DNA of 64,000 bases, taken from Trebonia sp963836195. GTDB taxonomy: Bacteria; Actinomycetota; Actinomycetes; Streptosporangiales; Streptosporangiaceae. A model generated the notes under the pieces. It ran no database searches, was not told the origin of the DNA, and saw only the letters and a program-made list of their open reading frames with translations. The position numbers were made by a program, and so were the translations under genes. This document shows positions 46,832-55,873 of the stretch, piece after piece (the stretch's first letter is position 1; every line of letters starts with the position of its first letter). Location of the stretch: assembly GCA_963836195.1 (NCBI GenBank), contig CAWIIX010000026.1, positions 62,001-126,000 on the forward strand. The letters are read 5' to 3'.

Positions 46832-46857
46832 CCACCCTGACTCATCCGTCAGGGTGG
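46832..46857 (-). terminator. Hairpin between rip1 and ispG
   Basis: The arms CCACCCTGA and TCAGGGTGG form a 9-bp stem with an 8-nt loop, 11 bp after the rip1 stop. It lacks a T tract and may attenuate transcription or protect RNA rather than end it fully. Confidence 0.45.
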
Positions 46858-46867
46858 TTACTCGTCG

Positions 46868-48073
46868 TTAGCCAATGCTCACAGGGTTGAAAATGTCCGC
46901 GGAAATGAGCAGCGCCCCGAACAGGACCAGGACAACGAAGACGGCGAAGCTCACCGGGATCAGCTTACGGTAGTCGACCAGGCCGGGGTCCGGCCGGTGC
47001 AGCCGCCGGGCGAACCACGACCGCACCATCTCCCACAGCACCACCGCGATGTGGCCGCCGTCCATCGGCAGCAGCGGCAGCAGGTTGAATATCCCCACGA
47101 AGATGTTGAGCGACGCGATGAGCAGCAGGATGAAGGAGACCTTCTGCTTCCAGCCGACGTCGGCGGCGACCGCCTGGCCGGTGTCCCTGGCCGCGCCGTA
47201 CACGCTCGACACGTTGCCCGCGTCCGACGTCGCCCGCTTCTCCTTGTTGAACAGGTCCGGCACGGCGCCGGGAAGCTCGGCCAGGGCGGAGACCGAGCCG
47301 GTGACCACCTGGGAGAACCCGCTGCCGACGTAGCGGATGGCGCCGACCGGGCCCACCGACTGGAACCCGGTGTTCTCGGCCGCGTCGAACCCCAGATCGC
47401 TGCCGTACCCGGGCACGTCGGCCAGCTTGGTGTGCAGCACCACCGTCCGGCCGTCCCGGTCGACGGTGAGCGAGACCTCAGTGCCCGGCTTGGTGGCCAG
47501 GATCGCGTTGTGCAGCTGCGTCCAGCTGGTCATCTTGACCCCGTTGAACGCCGTCACGGTGTCGCCGACTTTCAGCCCGGCCTGGACCGCGGCCGACTTC
47601 GGCGCGTCGACGGCGCACTTGGCCCCGGCCAGCAGGGCCGCCTTCGACGGCTGCACGCAGGGCGTCACCGCGGCCACCTGGTTGGTGACGACCTGGTTCT
47701 CGATCCCGATGCCGAGCGCGAGCCCGAAGATGATCACGGCCGCCAGCACGAAGTGCATGAACGAGCCGGCCCCGAGCACGATCAGCCGCTGCCAGCCAGG
47801 CGCGCGCCGGAACGAGCGCGGCTCGTCCTCCTCGTCCACCTCGTCGATCGAGGTCATGCCGGTGATCTTGACGAAGCCGCCGAGCGGCAGCGCCTTGATG
47901 CCGTACTCGGTCTCGCCGCGCTGAGTGGACCAGATCGTCGGGCCGAAGCCGATGAAGTACTGGGTGCACTTCATGCCGAACCGCTTGGCCGCCACGAAGT
48001 GCCCGGTCTCGTGCAGCATGACCGAGATCAGCAGCGCGGCAAGGAAGATCAGCCAGCCGATCACGTCCAACAA
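46868..48073 (-). CDS. rip1: Site-2 metalloprotease, M50 family (RseP/Rip1)
   Basis: The product has 401 residues with about four transmembrane helices. The zinc motif HETGH lies at residues 21-25 in the first helix, followed by FGMKCTQYFIGFGP. A PDZ domain occupies about 155-235 (GLKVGDTVTAFNGVKMTSW). The second metal motif NLLPLLPMDGGHI is near 330. It cuts anti-sigma factors and other membrane proteins inside the membrane. In actinobacteria it lies between dxr and ispG, exactly as here; the grouping is positional rather than metabolic. Confidence 0.94.
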   Translation of the reverse strand: MLDVIGWLIFLAALLISVMLHETGHFVAAKRFGMKCTQYFIGFGPTIWSTQRGETEYGIKALPLGGFVKITGMTSIDEVDEEDEPRSFRRAPGWQRLIVLGAGSFMHFVLAAVIIFGLALGIGIENQVVTNQVAAVTPCVQPSKAALLAGAKCAVDAPKSAAVQAGLKVGDTVTAFNGVKMTSWTQLHNAILATKPGTEVSLTVDRDGRTVVLHTKLADVPGYGSDLGFDAAENTGFQSVGPVGAIRYVGSGFSQVVTGSVSALAELPGAVPDLFNKEKRATSDAGNVSSVYGAARDTGQAVAADVGWKQKVSFILLLIASLNIFVGIFNLLPLLPMDGGHIAVVLWEMVRSWFARRLHRPDPGLVDYRKLIPVSFAVFVVLVLFGALLISADIFNPVSIG

Positions 48074-48092
48074 CGTGCGTTCCTCCCTACGC

Positions 48093-49314
48093 TTACGCCG
48101 ACCGGGTTAGCTCCCGCGCCCGCGCGCGCGCCCACGCGTCCACCGCGAGAACGTCGTCGACCGTGGTCACCCCGGCACCCGACGTGTCGTGTTCAGAGAC
48201 TACGCGAGCCACGGTGTCAACGATCCTCGGGAACGAAATCCTTCCCGCCAGGAAATCGGCCACGCACGCCTCGTTGGCGCCGTTGTAGACGGCGGGGGCG
48301 GTGCCGCCCCGCCGGGCGGCCTCCCTGGCCAGCGCCACGGCCGGGAACGCGCGCTCGTCGAGCGGCTCGAACGTCCAGGTCGCGGCCGTGGTCCAGTCCA
48401 GGCCGGGCGCGGCCTCGGCCACCCGGTCCGGCCAGGCGAGGCCGAGCGCGATCGGGATCCGCATGTCGGGCGGGCTCGCCTGGATGATCGTGGCGCCGTC
48501 GGAGAACTCCACCATCGAGTGCACGATCGACTGCGGGTGCACCACCACGTCGATCCTGTCGAGGCCGAAGCCGAACAGCAGGTGCGCCTCGATCACCTCG
48601 AGGCCCTTGTTCACCAGGGTGGCCGAGTTGACGGTCACCAGCGGCCCCATGTTCCAGGTCGGGTGGGCCAGCGCCTGCTCGGGCGTGACCGACGTCAGCC
48701 GCTCGGCCGGCCAGCCCCGGAAGGGCCCGCCGCTGGCGGTCAGCACCAGCCGCTTGACCTCGGAGCTGGCCCCGGCCCGGAGGCACTGGGCGATGGTCGA
48801 GTGCTCGGAGTCGACCGGCACGATCTGCCCCGGCTTGGCCCTGCTGGTCACCAGCGGGCCCGCCGATGATCAGCGACTCCTTGTTGGCCAGGGCCAGCGT
48901 CCGGCCGGCCTCGAGCGCGGAGAGCGTCGCCCGCAGCCCGGCCGCGCCGGTCACGCCGTTGAGCACCACGTCGCACGGGAGCGCGGCCAGGTGCGACACC
49001 GCGTCGGCGCCGGCCAGGACGTCAGGGCCATGGGCGGACGGCGCGGAGCCAGGGTCCGTTCGATCAAATTCTGCCTTTAGCTCTTGCTCCACAGACGCCG
49101 CGGCGGCGGAGTCGGCGACCGCCACCACGTCCACGCCGAACTCGGCCGCCTGCCGGGCGAGCAGGCCCGGATTGCCGCCGCCGGCCGCGAGCCCGACCAC
49201 CCGGAACCGGCCGCGGTTGCGGCGCACGATGTCGAGCGCCTGGGTCCCTATTGACCCGGTTGAACCGAGAATCACCACGTCACGCGGGGCGGGGGGTGCT
49301 GGCGTCGAATTCAC
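48093..49314 (-). CDS. dxr: 1-deoxy-D-xylulose-5-phosphate reductoisomerase (one frameshift)
   Basis: A GTG at 49314 starts a product of about 406 residues when one base is removed. The NADPH motif ILGSTGSIGTQALDIV, LVTANKES-like ALANKESLIIGGP, then in the other frame VPVDSEHSTIAQCLR, LTASGGPFRGW and HPTWNMGPLVTVNSATLVNK. DXR makes MEP from DXP and is the committed step of isoprenoid synthesis. The break is an extra C in the GGGCCC run near 48858. The gene is normally essential, so a base-calling error is most likely. A repeat-like GGTCCGTTCGAT at 49053 lies inside the coding sequence (EFDRTDPGS). Confidence 0.9.
49051..49065 (+). repeat. Dispersed GGTCCGTTCG repeat, copy 5 (inside dxr)
   Basis: The 15 bases are the exact reverse complement of 12151-12165. 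They encode part of an Asp/Gly/Ser-rich loop in DXR that is longer than usual. This is the only copy inside an apparently functional gene. Confidence 0.45.
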
Positions 49315-49403
49315 CCCGCCATTGTTCCATGCACGTCCGCGGCGGCGGGAACGCGAATCTTGGGCGCGTCGCGGTCGCCCGGCCGGTAGCATTCCCGATA
49401 CCT

Positions 49404-50325
49404 ATGAAAATCACACGCAGTAGCCGACATCGTCGCTCTGATGGCAGGGGTCGCCCTCGCCGTCGGCGCGCAGGCGCTGTTGCCGCAGGCCGCGACCGCC
49501 GCGTCGGGCTCCCGGGCGGGCGCGGCGGCGGCCGGCCGCTCGCCGGCGCATGCCCGGCTGGCGGCCGTCAGCCGCCCGGCGGCCGGGGCGCGCGGTCCGC
49601 CTGGCTGACCGGGGACACCGCCGGGCGGGGGCTGCGACTGGTGCACGGCGGCGCGGCCGCCGCCGCCGTCGGCAAGATCTTCTTCACCCTCGGCGCCACC
49701 GACTACACGTGCTCGGGCACGCTGGTCCGCAGCGGGCGCGGCTACGTGGTGCTGACCGCCGCGCACTGCGTCACCAACGGGCGCGGCCAGTGGGCGGTCG
49801 GCTGGACGTTCGTGCCCGGCTACTCCGGCGGCGCGGAGCCGTACGGCCAGTACACCGCGCGCCGGTTCTTCGTCTCGCCGCGCTGGACCGGGCCGGCCGG
49901 CAGCGAACGCTACGACGTCGCCTTCGTCCAGGTCGCCCCGGCCGCGGCTCTACGGGCCGAGGGCGCGGCGGCCGCGGGCGCCCGCCGGGCTGCCGATCCG
50001 CTTCGCCGCCAGCCAGACGGCGCCGCTGGCGACGCGGGCCTACGTGTTCGGGTACCCGGCGCTGCGGCCGTACTCCGGGCTGTACGCCAACTACTGCGCC
50101 GGGCTGGCCGTCAGCAGCGCGATCAGGCCGGGGAGCGCGCGCATCGCGTGCGCGATGACCGCCGGCGACAGCGGCGGGCCCTGGCTGGCCGGCTTCAGCC
50201 CGCAGACGGGGGCCGGGACGATCACCGCCGTCACCGCCTACAAGCTCTCCGGCGACCTGCGGACGCTCTACGGCACCGTGCTCGGCCCGACCGCGCGCGG
50301 CCTCTACCTGAGGGCAAGCGCCTAA
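49404..50325 (+). pseudogene. Secreted trypsin-like serine protease, frameshifted
   Basis: ATG 49404 starts MKITRSS; the signal peptide (VALMAGVALAVGAQALLPQA) is in the next frame. From about 49590 the frame with WLTGDTAGRGLRLVHG takes over, giving the catalytic His in VVLTAAHCV and Asp in RYDVAFVQV. After about 49965 a third frame gives VFGYPALRPYSGLYANYC and the catalytic Ser in TAGDSGGPWLAG. All three triad residues are kept, so about 300 residues would be functional if the three indels were removed. Family S1 (chymotrypsin-like); substrate unknown. Confidence 0.75.
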
Positions 50326-50365
50326 CCGCGCCCAGCTACCCGGAACCCGGACTAGGATCGGCACG

Positions 50366-51467
50366 GTGACCTCGACGGTACGAGATACGCCGCTGCGAGC
50401 GGTGCACGAGCGACTCGGCGCGACGATGACCGACTTCGCGGGCTGGCTGATGCCGCTCCGATACGAAGGCGAGACGGCCGAGCACCAGGCGGTCCGGAAC
50501 TCCGCCGCCCTGTTCGATCTGTCCCATATGGGGGAGATCGCGGTGACCGGGCCCGACGCGGGCGCGGCGCTTGACTACGCGGTCGTCGGCTGGCCGTCGA
50601 AGCTGCCGGTCGGCGGCGCCCGGTACACGATGCTGTGCGCGCCGGACGGCGGCATCCTCGACGACCTGATCATCTACCGGCAGGCGGACGAGCGGTTCCT
50701 CGTCGTCGCCAACGCGGCCAACACCGACGTGGTGCTGGCGGAGCTTCTCCAGCGGGTCTCCGGGCGACGCGGTGGTGACGGACGAGACGATCGCGACCGG
50801 GCTGATCTCCATTCAGGGGCCCGACGCGGCCGGCCGGCTGGCCGCCGTCACCGATCTCCCGGTCGGCGAAATGCGCTACTACAGCGGCGCCTACGGGTCG
50901 GTGGCGGGGCGTCCGGCCTGGGTGGCGCGGACCGGGTACACCGGCGAGGACGGCTTCGAGATCTTCTGCGCGGCCGAGGACTGCGTGCCGATCTGGGACG
51001 CGCTCGCGGTCGACGGCCTGCCCGCGGCCGGGCTGGCCGCGCGCGATACGCTGCGGCTTGAGGCGGGAATGCCGCTGTACGGCAACGAGCTCGGCCCGGA
51101 CCTGACCCCCTATGAGGCGGGGCTCGGGCGCGTGGTCCGACTCGACAAGCCGGGTGACTTCGTGGGCCGGGCGGCGCTCGCCGCGCGGGCCGCGGCCGGG
51201 CCTCAGCAGGTGCTCGTCGGGCTGGTGGTTCAGTCGCGGCGGGTGCCGCGGCACGGGTACCCGGTGGTCGCCGGGCCGGCTCTCGCCGAGTCGGCGCGGG
51301 TCGGCGTGGTGACCAGCGGCGGGCCGTCGCCTTCGCTCGGCCTGCCGATCGCGATGGCGTACGTGGCGGCCGACGCCGGCCCCGGGCCGTTTTACATTGA
51401 CGTCCGGGGACGGGCCGAGCCCGCCTCGGTGACAGTGCTTCCTTTTTACAAAAGGAAAAAAGCGTGA
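50366..51467 (+). CDS. gcvT: Glycine cleavage system T protein, aminomethyltransferase (one frameshift)
   Basis: The GTG at 50366 begins TSTVRDTPLRAVHERLGATM, then FAGWLMPLRYEGETAEHQAV and FDLSHMGEI. At 50762-50764 an extra G in a GGG run shifts the frame after LLQRVSG. The rest (LISIQGPDAAGRL, RTGYTGEDGFEIFC, ARDTLRLEAGMPLYGNEL) continues to 51467. GcvT moves the methylene group from the H protein to THF. The repaired length of 366 residues is normal. As gcvH follows at once, this is the glycine cleavage operon; gcvP is not in the window. Confidence 0.92.
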
Positions 51468-51533
51468 CAGCGCTTCCTTGCGACAATAAGAAAAAGCGGA
51501 CGAGCTTCCGTTTTACGACAGGAGAAAGCGACG
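51429..51533 (+). repeat. Three imperfect 35-bp tandem repeats at the gcvT-gcvH junction
   Basis: Copies lie at 51429-51463, 51464-51498 and 51499-51533. Each holds GCTTCC, a pyrimidine/TTTTACRACA stretch and GRAAAAAGC. The first encodes the last residues of GcvT (LPFYKRKKA); the third supplies the AGGAG ribosome site for gcvH. Copy 1 can also fold as a hairpin (GCTTCCTTTT with AAAAGGAA). This is unusually AT-rich for the genome. Confidence 0.6.
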
Positions 51534-51921
51534 ATGAGCGTTCCCGCCGAGCTCAGGTACACGGCAGAGCACGAGTGGGTGGCGATCGCGGGCGAGACCG
51601 CCACGATCGGGATTACGGACTTCGCGGCGACGTCGCTCGGCGACGTGGTCTACGTGTCGCTGCCGACGGTCGGCGCCACGGTGGGCGCGGATGACCCGTG
51701 CGGCGAGGTTGAGTCGTACAAGTCGGTGAGCGAGCTCTACTCCCCCGTGGACGGCGAGGTCACCGAGGTCAACGAGGAGCTCAACGACGACCCGGCCCTC
51801 ATCAACGCCGAGCCGTACGGCCTCGGCTGGATGTTCCGGGTGCGGCTGGCGCCGGGCGCGGCGGAGCCGACCGGGCTGCTCTCCCCGGCCGAGTACGAAG
51901 AGCTCATCACGTCGCGGCTGA
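51534..51921 (+). CDS. gcvH: Glycine cleavage system H protein (end uncertain)
   Basis: ATG 51534 follows AGGAG. The lipoyl domain is complete: ELRYTAEHEWVAIAGETATI, GITDFAATSLGDVVYVSLP, then the lipoylated Lys in EVESYKSVSELYSPVDGEVT and NAEPYGLGWMFRVRL. After LLSPAEYEELIT no stop appears in frame; reading continues across the next gene. One frame over, a TGA at 51919-51921 lies where the family ends (about 128 residues). A one-base insertion near the end is therefore likely. GcvH shuttles the aminomethyl group between GcvP, GcvT and Lpd. Confidence 0.88.
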
Positions 51922-51953
51922 GCCTGATCCTGATCCGGCGCCGCCGCGTCCGC

Positions 51954-52208
51954 TTACTTGCGGATGCGGCGCCAGATCAGGTAGCAGGTGACGCCGACGG
52001 CCGCGAGCGCGACCGCGCTGCCGATCAGCGGGTCGACCTGGCTGATCCGCTCCTTGGCGCGGTCGCCCGCGCGCCGCGCGATGTTGCCGGGGGCGACCCG
52101 GTCGGCGATCTCGTCGATAGTCTGCGCGAGGTTGGCGCGGGTGCGCTCGATCTCGGTGACCAGTTCGCGCGGCGCGAGCGCGGTCGTCTCGGTGTCGGTC
52201 TCAGCCAT
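51954..52208 (-). CDS. DUF3618 domain-containing membrane-anchored protein
   Basis: The product has 84 residues from ATG 52208 (MAETDTETTALAPREL). DUF3618 is recognised by RELVTEIERTRANLAQTIDEIADRV (residues about 14-38) followed by an amphipathic helix and one C-terminal transmembrane helix (IGSAVALAAVGVTCYLIW) with a basic end. The family occurs with membrane-stress and phage-shock-like proteins in actinobacteria; its function is unknown. Confidence 0.85.
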   Translation of the reverse strand: MAETDTETTALAPRELVTEIERTRANLAQTIDEIADRVAPGNIARRAGDRAKERISQVDPLIGSAVALAAVGVTCYLIWRRIRK

Positions 52209-52329
52209 GCCGGTCACTCTATAAGACCACTTTGCCCGCTCGCGGGACCGGCATGGTGTCGCGCGCGGCGGAGCGCGCCCCGGCCGGGCGCGCCTTTCCA
52301 ATTGCTTATACAAATATCAATGTTATCGA

Positions 52330-52344
52330 CGTCTATATTAGACG
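52330..52344. promoter_or_regulatory. Palindrome in the leader of the first binding-protein gene
   Basis: CGTCTA-TAT-TAGACG lies in an AT-rich stretch (52295-52425) about 90 bp before the gene at 52431. It could be an operator; no further copy was seen before the other two binding-protein genes. Confidence 0.35.
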
Positions 52345-52430
52345 ATTACATTCCGCGCAATATCCGGGTAAACCAGCCATTACGGACGGCCGCCCTGATT
52401 ACCCTCGTGAGCAGCGACGATGGGAGAATC

Positions 52431-53485
52431 ATGCGGCTTATCAACAAACTTGCATATTGCCTGGCAGCGGCCATTCCCGTGGCCATCCTCGCGGGCTGCT
52501 CGGGCGCGGGTTCCAGCGGCGCGGCGGCGGCCCGCTCGAGAGCTACGACCATCGTGATCGACGCGGTGCCGACCGCGGACGCGGCCGGCCTGTACATCGC
52601 GCAGGACGACGGGTTCTTCGCCAAGCAGGGGCTGACGGTGAAGATCGTTCCGATCAACGGCGGCGAGTACGGCATGGGCGACCTGCAGACCGGCAAGGCC
52701 GAGCTCATCGAGGGCAACTACGTCTCGTTCATCCTTGCCCAGGTCGCGGGCAAGTTCGCGGCGCCCGACCCGACGAATCCCGCCGGCCCGCTCCAGCCAG
52801 TCAAGCCGCTCGACATGCGCATCATCGCCGACTCGTCGCAGATGCAGCCGGGCAACCAGGCGCTGTACGTACTGCCAAATTCCGGCTACAAGACGGTGGC
52901 GAACCTGGCCAAGGACCACGCGAAGATCGGCATCAACTCGCTCCAATAACATCGCCCGGTGCTGCTCGGCTCGCTGTTCGCGGCGGACGGACTCCGTCTC
53001 GGGTCGATCAAGCAGAGTCGTGCAGCCGGCCTTTCCGCTCATGCCGGCCTGCCTGGCCAACCACAAGATCGGCGCGGCCTGGCTGCCGGAGCCGTTCGGC
53101 ACCGAGGCCCAGCAGGAGTACGGGGCCGTGCAGTTGGCCGACTTCGACCAGGGATCGCTGCAGAACTTCCCCATCGGCACCATCGTCGGCAGCGCGCAGT
53201 GGGTGAAGGCCAACCCCGATACGATCGCGGCGTTCCTGCGCGCCTACGACCAGGGCCAGCAGATCGCGGACACCGACCGGAGCGCGGTGGAGAAGGCCCT
53301 CGTGAAGTCGACACCAGGTGTCACCGCTCATCGCCGCCAACATGACGCTGGACACGTACCCGCTGGCCATGGACGTCCCGGTCATGCAGCGGGTGCCCGA
53401 CGCGATGTACCAGTTCGGCGTGCTCTCCCGGCACTACAACATCACGGACATGATCCAGCCCGAGCCGGGCGAGATCGGCGGTTAG
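52431..53485 (+). pseudogene. NMT1/SsuA-like substrate-binding lipoprotein 1, frameshifted
   Basis: ATG 52431 starts a lipoprotein signal ending AILAGCSG. The frame is good (IVIDAVPTADAAGLYIAQDD, LIEGNYVSFILAQVAGKFAA) to a stop at 52949 after GINS. Then three more frames carry NNIA, VLLGSLFAADGLRLGSIKQ, PAFPLMPACLANHKIGAAWL to AVEKALVKS, and finally PLIAANMTLDTYPLAMDVPV to 53485. The whole would be about 350 residues and is close to the gene at 53623. The ligand class is thiamin precursors, nitrate, sulfonates or taurine. No permease or ATPase is present. Confidence 0.8.
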
Positions 53486-53622
53486 AAACGTCCATTCGCG
53501 GCGTCTCAGATATTAGCCGCCCATCAGGCAATATGGACATTTACCATAAAAGATAAATCCCCCTGAATTGCCCGTGCAATTGCAATAGCCTCGGTGCCAC
53601 ACGGGCAAGGGGGCTTGCACAA

Positions 53623-54651
53623 ATGCTTGTCAATAGGCTGGCTTATTCGGGCATGGCGGTGGCCGCGATCCTGGCGGCGGGCGGCCTGGCGGGCTGTTCT
53701 TCTGGCGCTGCCGCGGCGGCCAGCGGGCCGACCGAGCCGACCGTCATCACGGTCGACTCGGTCCCCGCGTCCGAGGAGGGCGGCCTTTACGTCGCGGCCT
53801 ATGAGGGGTTCTTCGCGCAGCAGGGACTCGCCGTCAAGATCAAGCCCATCACCGGCGGCGAGGCGGGCATCCCCGACCTCCAGTCGGGCCGGGCTGACCT
53901 CGTCGCGGGCAATTACGTGTCGTTCATCCTGGCCCAGATGGCGGGCAAATTCGACGGCAAGCCGGCCAGCATGCGGATTATCGCGGCCGGGTCCGAGCTC
54001 CAGCCGGGCAGCGAGGCGCTGTACGTGATGCCGGACTCGCGGTTCAAGACCGTCGCCTCGCTCGGGAAGTTCCACGCCCGGGTGGGTCTCAACACGCCCA
54101 ACGACGTGGGCGACGTGATGGTCGGGGCCCTGCTCGAGGACACCGGCTACGCGCTGAAGGACATCAGGCAGGCCATCCCCGCGGGGGGCTTTCCCGCGCT
54201 GCTGAAGATGCTGCCGGCCGGGAAGGTCGACGCGATCTGGCTGCCGGAGCCGCTCGGCACGATCGCCGAGCAGCAGCTCGGCGCGGTGCCGCTGGCCGAC
54301 TTCGACCAGGGGTCGATGCAGAACTTCCCCTTCACCGGCTACATCGGCGCGACGCAGTGGGTGCGGACCCACGCGGACACCGTGGCCGCGTTCCTGCGGG
54401 CGCTGGCCGAGGGCCAGCAGTTGGCCGACACCGACCGCGCGGCGGTGGAGTCGGCGATGGAGAAGTACACCGGCATCACGCCCCTCGTGGCCGACAACAT
54501 GTCCATCGACAGCTACCCGCTGACGATGGACCTGCCGGAGCTGCAGCGGGTACCCGACTCGATGTTCGAGTACGGCCTGACGCCGGGCGCTAAGAGCGCG
54601 TTCCAGATAGCCACGATGGTCCAGCCCGAGCCGGGCCTGATCAGGGGCTAG
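53623..54651 (+). CDS. NMT1/SsuA-like substrate-binding lipoprotein 2
   Basis: The product has 342 residues. The signal peptide ends at lipobox LAGCSSG, with Cys near residue 25. The binding-protein fold begins TVITVDSVPASEEGGLYVAA, then GIPDLQSGRADLVAGNYVSF, FHARVGLNTPNDVGDVM, and the hinge-domain motif KVDAIWLPEPLGTIAEQQLG. It ends with MVQPEPGLIRG. It is a paralogue of genes 52431 and 54758, with about 60% apparent similarity to the first. The motif IWLPEP is shared by all three. An ABC transporter must be supplied elsewhere, or the protein is a sensor or scavenger. Confidence 0.88.
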   Translation: MLVNRLAYSGMAVAAILAAGGLAGCSSGAAAAASGPTEPTVITVDSVPASEEGGLYVAAYEGFFAQQGLAVKIKPITGGEAGIPDLQSGRADLVAGNYVSFILAQMAGKFDGKPASMRIIAAGSELQPGSEALYVMPDSRFKTVASLGKFHARVGLNTPNDVGDVMVGALLEDTGYALKDIRQAIPAGGFPALLKMLPAGKVDAIWLPEPLGTIAEQQLGAVPLADFDQGSMQNFPFTGYIGATQWVRTHADTVAAFLRALAEGQQLADTDRAAVESAMEKYTGITPLVADNMSIDSYPLTMDLPELQRVPDSMFEYGLTPGAKSAFQIATMVQPEPGLIRG

Positions 54652-54757
54652 ACCGCGGGTCCGATTTTTCGTAAATATACATCCTTCGAATTGATGCTGG
54701 TTTATCCTTCACGGGGCATAGACGTCGGTCTGTGTCGAGCTCAGGTGAGGGGTTCCA

Positions 54758-55855
54758 GTGATCGGCAAGGGCAAGTGGAGGCACGCGGCAACTGCCGTGG
54801 CGCTGACGGCGGTCGCGGCGCTGGCGGCGGGGTGCTCCGCGAGCGGCGGCTCCGGCGCCGACTCGATCGCCGGCAGCCTGCCCACGAACTACGGCCCGGC
54901 CGAGCAGACCACGCTCAACGTCGGCGTGGTGCCGGCCATGGACTCGGCCGGGTTCTTCGTCGCGCAGAGCGAGGGCCTGTTCGCCAAGGAAGGCCTGACG
55001 ATCAACTACTCGCCCGCCACGAGCTCTGAGACGGCGATCACGCAGCAGCTTGCGGGCAAGCTCCAGATCTCGGCCGGCAACTACGTCTCCTACGTCCAGG
55101 CCGTGGCGAAGCAGCACAAGCCGCTCGAGATCATCTCCGAGGGTTCGGTCATGCAGCAGGGCGCGCAGACGCTGTTCGTCATGCCCAGTTCCCACATCAC
55201 CCAGCTGTCCCAGCTCAAGGGCAAGCTGGTCGGGGTGAACGCGCCCGAGAACATCGACTACCTGCTCGGCGTCTCGGTGCTCAAGGAGAACGGCATCAAC
55301 CCGAGCGACGTGAAGTTCCCCACCGCCAAAGACAAGGCGTCCGCCCAGTTCGGCGGGGCAATCCCGTTCCCCGACATGGGGCAGGACCTGGCCAGCGGCG
55401 AGCTCTCGGCCGCGGTCATGCCCGAGCCGTTCGCCAGCCTGGCCGAGCAGAACTTCGGCGCGGTCCCGCTGGCCGACCTCAACCAGGGTGCCACCAGCGA
55501 CTTCCCAATCGAGGGATACGTGGTCACCAAGGCCTGGGCGGCGGCCAACCCGAACACGCTCGAGCGGTTCCTGGCCGCGCTGTCGGCCGGCCAGGAGATC
55601 GCGGACACCGACCGGTCCGCGGTTGAGACGGCGTTCGAGAAGCTCGCCAGCGCGCCGGACGGCCAGGTGCCGTCGCAGATCGCGGCCGTGATGTCGCTCG
55701 ACACCTACCCGATCGGCATCGACCAGACCCGACTGCAGCGGGTAGCCAACGTTATGTACCAGTTCGGCCTGCTGAGCAGCAAGTACGACGTCGGCAACAT
55801 GCTGATGCCGTCGTCTGGCTTCAACTTCTCCCCGTTCTCGGCCGCCGGGTCGTAG
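54758..55855 (+). CDS. NMT1/SsuA-like substrate-binding lipoprotein 3
   Basis: The product has 365 residues from GTG 54758. The lipobox is LAAGCSA near residue 27. TLNVGVVPAMDSAGFFVAQ, GKLQISAGNYVSYVQAVAKQ and KGKLVGVNAPENIDYLLGV define the first lobe; VMPEPFASLAEQNFGAVPLADLNQG the ligand hinge. It is more diverged from the other two, with MPEPF in place of LPEP. The end (SSKYDVGNMLMPSSGFN) differs, so its ligand may differ. It precedes the antiporter gene by 18 bp and could be co-transcribed. Confidence 0.88.
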   Translation: MIGKGKWRHAATAVALTAVAALAAGCSASGGSGADSIAGSLPTNYGPAEQTTLNVGVVPAMDSAGFFVAQSEGLFAKEGLTINYSPATSSETAITQQLAGKLQISAGNYVSYVQAVAKQHKPLEIISEGSVMQQGAQTLFVMPSSHITQLSQLKGKLVGVNAPENIDYLLGVSVLKENGINPSDVKFPTAKDKASAQFGGAIPFPDMGQDLASGELSAAVMPEPFASLAEQNFGAVPLADLNQGATSDFPIEGYVVTKAWAAANPNTLERFLAALSAGQEIADTDRSAVETAFEKLASAPDGQVPSQIAAVMSLDTYPIGIDQTRLQRVANVMYQFGLLSSKYDVGNMLMPSSGFNFSPFSAAGS

Positions 55856-55873
55856 CCCCGTAAGATCCCGACT

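Noticed and set aside
50326..50365. Glycine riboswitch before gcvT
   Set aside because: The gap to the protease gene is just 40 bp, far too short for the aptamer.
51534..52949. A 471-residue fusion of GcvH and a binding lipoprotein
   Set aside because: The middle is antisense to the DUF3618 gene and unstructured. The two ends are independent proteins with their own ribosome site and signal peptide; gcvH has probably lost its stop through an indel.
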